Positions 7,749 through 13,177 of a stretch of 14,198 nucleotides of DNA are shown piece after piece (position 1 is the stretch's first letter; every line of letters begins with the position of its first letter). The translations under genes and the position numbers were made by a program. The DNA is taken from the NCBI GenBank assembly GCA_023247595.1, contig JAHFGF010000021.1, positions 1-14,198 on the forward strand, given 5' to 3'. Origin of the DNA: Candidatus Omnitrophota bacterium (lineage in GTDB: Bacteria; Omnitrophota; Koll11; Zapsychrales; Fredricksoniimonadaceae). The notes under the pieces were generated by a model that was not told where the DNA came from, ran no database searches, and saw only the letters and a list, made by a program, of their open reading frames with translations.

Positions 7749-8130
7749 AATTGTCAGGTCTATCCATTTGTATTCGGGATGTTTCATTACTCCACTATTG
7801 GTTTTTTTTATGCTTACGGGAGTGTTGCAGACTTTTGAATTGCATGAAAAGAAAAAGAATGGTTATCAACCTCCGGCAGTTATAGAGGCTTTAGCACAGG
7901 TTCACAAACATCAGCGTTATGAGACGGATGACTTTCGGCCGAAGGCATCGGTGTTGTTTCAAATTTTAATTGTTATTATGACCATTGGGCTGATGTTAAA
8001 CCTGGCCATGGGAATTATTTTAGCTTTTAAATTTGGCCACGCCGCTGTCGTTTGGATTTCGGTGTTCATGGGTTTTTTAATTCCTGTTTTGATTTTATAT
8101 CTACCCTGGTTGCACAAAAGTTTGGGTTAA
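7738..8130 (+). CDS. Small three-helix membrane protein, PepSY-TM-like
   Basis: This 130-residue protein is predicted to be integral to the inner membrane, with three hydrophobic stretches at about residues 14-33, 71-96 and 102-124. The N-terminus (IHLYSGCFITPLLVFFMLTG, residues 9-28) resembles the first helix of PepSY-associated transmembrane proteins, where a His sits just before a Gly-rich helix entry. His and Lys/Arg residues cluster in the 34-69 linker (HEKKKN, HKHQR). It has no similarity I can see to sugar enzymes and looks out of place in this cluster. It starts inside the last codons of the preceding SDR (11-bp overlap), which suggests translational coupling; only a weak GTGAAG precedes the ATG. 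A 41-bp gap precedes the next SDR. Family assignment is tentative and the function is unknown; a redox, haem or metal-linked role is only a guess from the family resemblance. Confidence 0.6.
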   Translation: MDIKIVRSIHLYSGCFITPLLVFFMLTGVLQTFELHEKKKNGYQPPAVIEALAQVHKHQRYETDDFRPKASVLFQILIVIMTIGLMLNLAMGIILAFKFGHAAVVWISVFMGFLIPVLILYLPWLHKSLG

Positions 8131-8171
8131 AGTTAAGAAATAATAATCATGTTTGTAGACGGGAGTCGTAA

Positions 8172-9104
8172 ATGAATATTTTAGTCACGGGTGCGGGCGG
8201 ATATATCGGTTCTGTGTTAACACCGATACTCTTAAAGGCAGGGCATAAGGTTACGGCATTGGATAACTTTATGTACAATCAAACTTCCTTGCTGGACTGC
8301 TGTCTGGACGATCATCTAACCGTAATTCGGGGAGACGTCCGCAATAAAACGTTGATGGAAAAATGCGTGAAAGATGCCGATGCTATCTTTCCTTTGGCCT
8401 GTTTAACCGGCGCTCCGTTATGCAATCAGGATCCCATCGGCGCTCAAACCATTTTGTTTGACGCCATTGATGTGATGCTAAAAATGACCAGCAAGAATCA
8501 GATGATTGTTTTTCCGACGACCAACAGCGGTTATGGGATCGGAGAAAAAGGGAAATTTTGCGATGAACAAACGCCGCTGCGTCCGATTTCATTGTACGGC
8601 AAGCTCAAGGTTCAGGCCGAAGAGGCCATTTTAAATTCCGGTCACGGGATTACACTGCGTTTGGCAACAGCGTTTGGTGTTTCGCCCCGCATGCGCCTGG
8701 ATTTATTGGTCAATGATTTTACCTACCGGGCAGTCCACGATCGTTTTGTCGTGCTTTTTGAAGCTCATTTCAAGCGCAACTATATTCATGTGCGTGATAT
8801 TTCCAAGGCGTTTATGCATTCCATAAATAATTTCGAGAAAATGAAAAACCAGCCGTATAACGTTGGTTTAAGCGACGCCAACTTAAGCAAGCTGGAACTT
8901 TGCCAAGAAATTAAGAAGCAGATCCCTGATTTCTATTTTGTGGAAGCAACCATCGGCGAGGATCCTGATAAGAGGGATTATATTGTTTCCAATGAGAAGA
9001 TTGAGAAAACAGGTTTTAAGCCCGACGTGAGCCTGACCAAAGGCATTTCGGAACTTATTAAGGCGTATAAGATTATTAAGAGGAATCAGTATGCGAATAT
9101 TTAG
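8172..9104 (+). CDS. NAD-dependent sugar epimerase/dehydratase (extended SDR)
   Basis: This 310-residue extended SDR probably acts on a nucleotide-activated sugar in the cytoplasm. MNILVTGAGGYIGS contains an intact GxxGxxG (G7, G10, G13). FPTTNSGYG supplies the catalytic Ser/Thr region and SLYGKLK the YxxxK pair (Tyr142, Lys146). PLACLTGAPLCNQDP follows the second beta-alpha unit, and GEDPDKRDYIVSNEKIEKTG near the C-terminus is a conserved-looking block of a polysaccharide-cluster SDR subgroup. The start is supported by GGGAG at 8161-8165. Unlike the SDR at 6807 its cofactor motif looks fully competent, so it is a candidate for the redox or epimerase step the other enzyme may lack. The TAG stop touches the octad repeat that follows. 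The specific reaction (4-epimerase, reductase or dehydratase) cannot be fixed by sight. Confidence 0.75.
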   Translation: MNILVTGAGGYIGSVLTPILLKAGHKVTALDNFMYNQTSLLDCCLDDHLTVIRGDVRNKTLMEKCVKDADAIFPLACLTGAPLCNQDPIGAQTILFDAIDVMLKMTSKNQMIVFPTTNSGYGIGEKGKFCDEQTPLRPISLYGKLKVQAEEAILNSGHGITLRLATAFGVSPRMRLDLLVNDFTYRAVHDRFVVLFEAHFKRNYIHVRDISKAFMHSINNFEKMKNQPYNVGLSDANLSKLELCQEIKKQIPDFYFVEATIGEDPDKRDYIVSNEKIEKTGFKPDVSLTKGISELIKAYKIIKRNQYANI

Positions 9105-9193
9105 GGTACACAAGTACACAGGTACACAGGTACACAGGTCACATGCGCCTATGTGTTCATGTGTACTTGTGCTCTTGTGCTCCTGTGTTCCCT
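9103..9193. repeat. Inverted degenerate octad repeat (GTACACAG units)
   Basis: About 90 bp between the SDR and the radical SAM gene consist of two inverted arms of 8-bp units. The left arm, from 9105, reads ggtacacaa followed by three near-identical gtacacag units ending near 9140. The right arm, about 9149-9193, holds tgtgttca, tgtgtact, tgtgctct, tgtgctcc, tgtgttcc, the degenerate complement. A short catgcgcc-like loop separates them. The left arm is well preserved and the right arm is more diverged. It starts at the upstream stop codon. An ATG inside the loop (9143) opens a spurious N-terminal extension of the next gene. Confidence 0.75.
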
Positions 9194-9202
9194 CGAGGTC
9201 TC

Positions 9203-10717
9203 ATGGCTAAGCAACTCGACATCCTCTTCATCCACCCCAACGCGTCCCGACGGATTTATCAGGATCTGGCCAAGGATTTCTCCGCCATTGAACCGCCGAT
9301 CTGGGCGGGGATGCTGACCAACCATTGCCTCAAAAGCGGTTTCTCTGCCGACATTTTAGATTGTGAAGCGCTGCATCTTTCTGAAGAGGATTCCGCGCGC
9401 AAGATCAAGGAATACTCTGCGCGATTGGTTTGCTTTGTGGTGTACGGCCAGCAGCCATCTGCCAGTTCTCAAAATATGTCCGGCGCTGTTGCGCTTGTTG
9501 ATGAGCTTAAGAAAATTTCCCCGGAATCGAAGATTTTATTTGTAGGCGGCCATGTGGCTGCGCTGCCGAAAGAAGTTTTGCAGCATCATGCCAGTATTGA
9601 TTTCGTCTGTCAGAACGAAGGCGTTTACACAATTTCAAATCTTTTAAAGACCGATCTGGTCAATCATCTTGAAAAAGTTGCCGGTCTGGGATTCCGACGG
9701 GACGGGCAGGTTGTTTTAAACAGCCCATCGCCCATTGTCGCTAAGCAGGATTTACCGCTTGAACTGCCGGGCATCGCGTGGGATAAACTTCCGCTTAAAA
9801 ATTACCGGACCGCGCTGTGGCATTCCTATCCCAATCAATCGAAACGCCAGCCTTTTGCCGCGCTGTATACGAGCCTCGGCTGCCCGATGAAATGTTCCTT
9901 TTGCATGATCAACATCATCAACCGTCAGGAAAATGAATATTCCGACGGAAGCGCCGTGTTCCGTTTTTGGGATCCCGAACATATCATTAAGGAATTTGAC
10001 TTTCTGGCCGCGCAAGGAATTACCAATATCAAAATCGCGGATGAGCTTTTTGTGTTGAACCAAAATCATTTCATGAAAATCTGTCAGATGATCATTGAAC
10101 GGGGCTATCGATTTAATATTTGGTGTTATTCCCGTGTCGATACGGTCAAAGAGCAGTATCTGGAAACATTAAAGAAAGCTGGTGTTAATTGGCTCGCGCT
10201 CGGCATCGAAAGCGGAAACACGCGCGTGCGTAAAGACGTGACCAAAGGCCGGTTTGAAGACGTGGATATCCGCGATGTGGTCAGAAAAATCCGCAGCCAC
10301 GGCATCAATGTGATTGCTAACTACATTTTTGGTCTGCCGGAAGATGATCATGCCAGCATGCAGACGACGCTGGATTTGGCCATTGAGATGAATACCGAGG
10401 AGGCAAATTTTTATTCCGCCATGGCTTATCCAGGCAGTCCGTTGTACGGGCAGGCCAAAAAGGCGGGCTGGAAACTACCTGAAACGTATACGGGATTTTC
10501 CCAGCATTCGTATGAAGCCCAGCCGTTGCCGACCAAATATGTTTCTGCACAAGAAGTTTTAGCGTTTCGTGATAAGGCCTGGATGACCTATCATACGCAT
10601 CCGAATTTCTTGGCGCTGCTTAAGGAAAAATTTGGACAGGTGGCGGTTGATGAGACGGTTAAATCTACAGAGATTAAATTAAAACGCAGAATTTTGGAGA
10701 ACGTAGGGGCGGGGTAA
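9203..10717 (+). CDS. B12-binding-domain radical SAM protein
   Basis: The protein is 504 residues from the ATG at 9203. An in-frame ATG at 9143 would add 20 residues (MRLCVHVYLCSCAPV...) coded wholly by the octad repeat. I therefore prefer 9203, where MAKQLDILFIHPNASRRIYQ resembles a family N-terminus and GAGG lies at 9195-9198. Residues ~1-170 look like a cobalamin-binding-type alpha/beta domain (ILFVGGHVAALPKEV, DFVCQNEG). The radical SAM core has the iron-sulfur ligands Cys227, Cys231 and Cys234 in GCPMKCSFC, then WCYSRVDTV, LALGIESGN and NYIFGLPEDD, the usual strand motifs of BchE-like enzymes. It should bind a 4Fe-4S cluster and S-adenosylmethionine. In this cluster it may methylate or rearrange a sugar or lipid carrier, but that is inference. 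The last residues (VGAG) and stop codon are coded by the repeat at 10703. Confidence 0.82.
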   Translation: MAKQLDILFIHPNASRRIYQDLAKDFSAIEPPIWAGMLTNHCLKSGFSADILDCEALHLSEEDSARKIKEYSARLVCFVVYGQQPSASSQNMSGAVALVDELKKISPESKILFVGGHVAALPKEVLQHHASIDFVCQNEGVYTISNLLKTDLVNHLEKVAGLGFRRDGQVVLNSPSPIVAKQDLPLELPGIAWDKLPLKNYRTALWHSYPNQSKRQPFAALYTSLGCPMKCSFCMINIINRQENEYSDGSAVFRFWDPEHIIKEFDFLAAQGITNIKIADELFVLNQNHFMKICQMIIERGYRFNIWCYSRVDTVKEQYLETLKKAGVNWLALGIESGNTRVRKDVTKGRFEDVDIRDVVRKIRSHGINVIANYIFGLPEDDHASMQTTLDLAIEMNTEEANFYSAMAYPGSPLYGQAKKAGWKLPETYTGFSQHSYEAQPLPTKYVSAQEVLAFRDKAWMTYHTHPNFLALLKEKFGQVAVDETVKSTEIKLKRRILENVGAG

Positions 10718-10729
10718 CGCCGTCCGTAC
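10703..10729. repeat. Decayed GTAGGGGCGG hairpin, contains upstream stop codon
   Basis: This 27-bp imperfect hairpin starts gtaggggcgggg and ends cgccgtccgtac around a taa loop. Ten base pairs are intact, counting one G-T, with two internal mismatches. It matches the first ten bases of the palindrome at 6771-6799, and both copies run into TACAGA at their 3' end, so they belong to one repeat family. The taa loop (10715-10717) is the stop codon of the radical SAM gene, whose last four sense codons (10703-10714) lie inside the repeat. It ends 9 bp before the ATG at 10739. Confidence 0.7.
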
Positions 10730-10738
10730 AGAACTGAT

Positions 10739-11737
10739 ATGATCATTTCCCGCACACCGTTTCGCGTTTCTTTTTTCGGAGGTGGTACGGATTATCCGGG
10801 CTGGTACAACGAAAACAAAGGCGCGGTTCTGGCCACAACCATTGATAAATATTGCTACATCACCTGCCGTTATCTGCCTCCGTTTTTTGAGCACAAATCC
10901 CGCATCATTTATTCCAAAATGGAACACACGCGCACGATTGATGAGATTGATCATCCTTCGGTCAGGGAAGTGCTACGTTTTTTAAATATTCAGGATGGGA
11001 TTGAAATCCATCACGACGGCGATTTACCCGCGCGCACCGGATTGGGTTCGAGCTCCTCGTTTACCGTCGGGTTGCTCAACAGCCTGTATGCCTTAAAAGG
11101 GGTCATGCCTTCCAAAGAGCGTCTGGCCAAAGAAGCGATTTATGTGGAACAGGAAATGATTAAAGAAAACGTCGGCTGCCAAGATCAGATGCTGGCGGCT
11201 TATGGCGGCTTTAATTACATTGAGTTCGGTGGAAGCAATCATTTATTATCCCGCCAAGTGACGGTCGTGCCGGAAACAGTTGAACGTCTGCAAAATCATC
11301 TGATGATGTTTTTTACCGGGTTTTCAAGAACAGCGTCGGAAATCGCCGCGCATCAAATCAGCAACATTCCCAACAAGAAAAAAGAACTTCAAACCATGTA
11401 TAACATGGTCCAGGAAGCGGTAAACGTTTTAAATGCCAATGACCTGCGCCGGTTCGGTTTTATGTTAGATGAGGCCTGGAAAATTAAGCGAGGCCTGTCG
11501 GATAAAATTGCGACACCATATATTGATGAGTTATATGAGGCAGCTAAAGGCGCAGGCGCTTTGGGAGGAAAATTGCTCGGAGCCGGCGGAGGCGGGTTCA
11601 TTCTTTTTTTTGTGGAACCGCAGAATCAAGCCAAAGTGCGTGAACGTTTTAAAAATTTGCTGGAAGTTCCGTTTCGGTTTGAAAATTTAGGAAGCCAGAT
11701 TATTTTTTATCAGCCGAATAGCGGAGTTGTTCGTTAA
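10739..11737 (+). CDS. hddA: GHMP kinase, D-glycero-alpha-D-manno-heptose 7-phosphate kinase-like
   Basis: This 332-residue GHMP-superfamily kinase should phosphorylate D-glycero-D-manno-heptose 7-phosphate at the anomeric position to the 1,7-bisphosphate using ATP. The N-terminus MIISRTPFRVSFFGGGTDYP is motif 1 as seen in HddA. Motif 2, the ATP phosphate loop, is DLPARTGLGSSSSFTVG (GLGSSSS at residues 101-107). GAGGGGFILFFV near residue 280 is motif 3. Length equals that of known HddA proteins (about 330-340). The nucleotidyltransferase needed later in the same pathway follows at 11898. GmhA (isomerase) and GmhB (phosphatase), also required, are not in the window. No Shine-Dalgarno is visible before the ATG, which follows the decayed GTAGGGG hairpin. 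A fucokinase-like role is possible, but these motifs and length fit heptose kinase better. Confidence 0.75.
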   Translation: MIISRTPFRVSFFGGGTDYPGWYNENKGAVLATTIDKYCYITCRYLPPFFEHKSRIIYSKMEHTRTIDEIDHPSVREVLRFLNIQDGIEIHHDGDLPARTGLGSSSSFTVGLLNSLYALKGVMPSKERLAKEAIYVEQEMIKENVGCQDQMLAAYGGFNYIEFGGSNHLLSRQVTVVPETVERLQNHLMMFFTGFSRTASEIAAHQISNIPNKKKELQTMYNMVQEAVNVLNANDLRRFGFMLDEAWKIKRGLSDKIATPYIDELYEAAKGAGALGGKLLGAGGGGFILFFVEPQNQAKVRERFKNLLEVPFRFENLGSQIIFYQPNSGVVR

Positions 11738-11750
11738 ATGTCAATTTTAT

Positions 11751-11884
11751 AGTAAACAGTAGGTAGTAAGGAGTAAGTAGAAGGAAAAAACAATAAATAA
11801 ATTCATTCGAACGTTTTTAATTTTTTTAACACGACATGATTTTCTAAATTTCTTCTACTTACTCCTTACTACCTACTTCTTACT
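11751..11884. repeat. 134-bp MITE-like inverted repeat with heptad arms
   Basis: Almost all of the 160-bp gap between the kinase and nucleotidyltransferase genes is a terminal-inverted-repeat structure. The left arm is 11751-11783 and the right arm 11852-11884, matching at 31 of 33 positions including 26 consecutive bases (11758-11783 against 11852-11877). The arms themselves are 7-bp units (agtaaac, agtaggt, agtaagg, agtaagt). Between them lies a 68-bp AT-rich stretch with no ORF. The tetranucleotide ttat flanks both ends (11747-11750 and 11885-11888), possibly a target duplication but easily chance in AT-rich DNA. Confidence 0.78.
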
Positions 11885-11897
11885 TTATGTTAAAGCT

Positions 11898-12602
11898 ATG
11901 AATACTGATTTTATAATCCTCTGCGGCGGACAGGGCACTCGGTTGCGTTCGGTCGTCGGTGAATCCCAGAAGGTCATGGCTTCTGTCGGAGATGAGCCGT
12001 TCCTTGATTTGTTGATTAAATTTATCAAAGCCCAGGGCGGGCAGCGGGTAATTCTGGCGACGGGGTATAAGGCCGACGATGTGGAGGCGCATTACCGCGG
12101 CCGTTTCAGCGATATGACCATTGAGTTTTCGCGTGAAACCGAGCCGTTGGGAACCGGAGGCGCTGTCAAGAAAGCCTGGGAAAAGGTCAGGACTGAAAAT
12201 TTTTTTGTATTAAACGGAGATTCGTTTTGTCCTGTTGAATTTGAAACCATGCTGGATCTGCATATCGCGTATCAATCCAGCGCCACAGTGGCTTTGGCAA
12301 AAATGCAGGACGGTCAAGATTACGGAAGCGTTCTTTTAGATGACGCTGGATGCGTGACGGCTTTTCAGGAAAAAGTACCGACCAGCAATTTGACCTATGT
12401 GAATACCGGGATTTATTGTTTCCGTGATGATTTTAAAAAAGAATTGCCGGCGGCCAATAAATTTTCTTTGGAAAAAGAGTTTTTTCCGTCGATTATCAAC
12501 AAAGGTTTTTGCGGATACGTGACAGATAAGTCGTTTCATGATATCGGAACGCCGGAGCGTCTTAAACAAGCGCTTGACCAGATGAGAAAATTATGGGAGT
12601 AG
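11898..12602 (+). CDS. hddC: Nucleotidyltransferase, HddC-like (heptose-1-phosphate guanylyltransferase)
   Basis: This 234-residue sugar-1-phosphate nucleotidyltransferase carries the N-terminal pyrophosphorylase signature LCGGQGTRLR (residues 8-17). A metal-binding NGDSF follows (Asp108), then GTGGAVKKAWE and the C-terminal SFHDIGTPERLKQA typical of HddC and similar short enzymes without a left-handed helix domain. It would activate D-glycero-alpha-D-manno-heptose 1-phosphate with GTP to GDP-heptose. That substrate is inferred from the HddA-like kinase just upstream, because motif alone cannot separate it from mannose-1-phosphate guanylyltransferases or MurNAc-1-phosphate uridylyltransferases. 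The signature lysine usually seen as RPK after LR is replaced here by VGESQKVMA, a slightly unusual loop that keeps a Lys. No clear Shine-Dalgarno is present behind the inverted repeat. The 3' end overlaps the next gene by 10 bp. Confidence 0.72.
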   Translation: MNTDFIILCGGQGTRLRSVVGESQKVMASVGDEPFLDLLIKFIKAQGGQRVILATGYKADDVEAHYRGRFSDMTIEFSRETEPLGTGGAVKKAWEKVRTENFFVLNGDSFCPVEFETMLDLHIAYQSSATVALAKMQDGQDYGSVLLDDAGCVTAFQEKVPTSNLTYVNTGIYCFRDDFKKELPAANKFSLEKEFFPSIINKGFCGYVTDKSFHDIGTPERLKQALDQMRKLWE

Positions 12603-13120
12603 ACGTACGCAAAGAAAAATTGGTTTTGGGAAGCGCGGGCAAGCCCCAGCCGGACGCGATCACCGTTGACATCGACCCGGAGCATAAACCCGACGTTGTC
12701 CATGACCTTCATGTCATTCCCTGGCCGTTTAAGGATAACCAGTTCAAAGAAGTTGTGTGCCATCATGTGCTTGAGCATCTCAACGACCTTTACGCGGTGA
12801 TGGGCGAGCTACACCGCATCTGCCGGACGGACGGGACGGTGTATATTGAGGTTCCGCATCATTCCTCGTGGTGCGCCAAGACGCCAGATCATAAATTGTA
12901 TTTCAATTATTTCGCTTTCGACGGATATTTGACCGATGAAAAAACCTGGCGCACGGGCAAGAAATTTAAGCTTATTAAGCGCGAGATTTCGTTTCACCGC
13001 AGGTTCCGTAATTTTGGGCTTCATAAATTGTTCAACGCGAGAGCGATGAATTACGAACGTTTCTATACGTACATGTTCCCGGCGGAACATTTCAAAATTT
13101 GGCTTCAACCTGTAAAATGA
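12593..13120 (+). CDS. SAM-dependent methyltransferase, class I (Methyltransf_11-like)
   Basis: This 175-residue protein looks like a short class I methyltransferase. LVLGSAGKPQPDAITVDIDP (residues 10-29) corresponds to motif I, with VDID as the acidic end of strand 2. DLHVIPWPFKDNQFKEVVCHHVLEHL fits motif II and III of the Methyltransf_11 group (F-D-x-V...HVLEHL). LHRICRTDGTVYIEVPH fits the following strand. The fold is complete but compact, and the C-terminal half is rich in Phe, Tyr, Arg and His. Its ATG lies inside the last codons of the nucleotidyltransferase gene (10-bp overlap), indicating translational coupling and a shared pathway. It may methylate a sugar hydroxyl or a glycan end, but O- versus C-methylation cannot be inferred. 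The next gene begins after a GC-rich hairpin. Confidence 0.75.
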   Translation: MGVDVRKEKLVLGSAGKPQPDAITVDIDPEHKPDVVHDLHVIPWPFKDNQFKEVVCHHVLEHLNDLYAVMGELHRICRTDGTVYIEVPHHSSWCAKTPDHKLYFNYFAFDGYLTDEKTWRTGKKFKLIKREISFHRRFRNFGLHKLFNARAMNYERFYTYMFPAEHFKIWLQPVK

Positions 13121-13124
13121 CCTC

Positions 13125-13145
13125 TCCGCACCCCGGGGGTGCGGA
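13125..13145. other. GC-rich perfect hairpin between methyltransferase and PLP gene
   Basis: The 21-bp palindrome tccgcacc-ccggg-ggtgcgga starts 5 bp after the methyltransferase stop codon and lies 32 bp before the GTG start at 13178. Arms of eight bases pair perfectly around a five-base loop that is itself complementary. A T-rich stretch follows only after 15 bases (attttt, 13159-13164), too far for a standard intrinsic terminator. It could damp transcription or protect an mRNA end. It does not share sequence with the GTAGGGGCGG copies. Confidence 0.55.
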
Positions 13146-13177
13146 AGGTTTCTGAAAGATTTTTGAAAGGGCCGGTT

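Noticed and set aside
9103..9193. CRISPR-like array from the repeated GTACACAG units
   Set aside because: Units are only 8 bp with no spacers between them, and the second half is inverted, so this is a tandem/inverted repeat, not a CRISPR.
11784..11851. Rho-independent terminator in the AT-rich core between the inverted arms
   Set aside because: There are T-runs (gtttttaattttttt), but no GC-rich stem directly precedes them, and the long arms lie on either side of the core.
11784..11897. Internal promoter upstream of the nucleotidyltransferase gene
   Set aside because: The stretch is so AT-rich that many poor -10-like hexamers occur; no convincing -35/-10 pair with proper spacing stands out.
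13139..13177. Upstream GTG at 13139 as the start of the PLP gene
   Set aside because: It lies inside the GC-rich hairpin without a ribosome binding site, whereas the GTG at 13178 has GAAAGG seven bases upstream.
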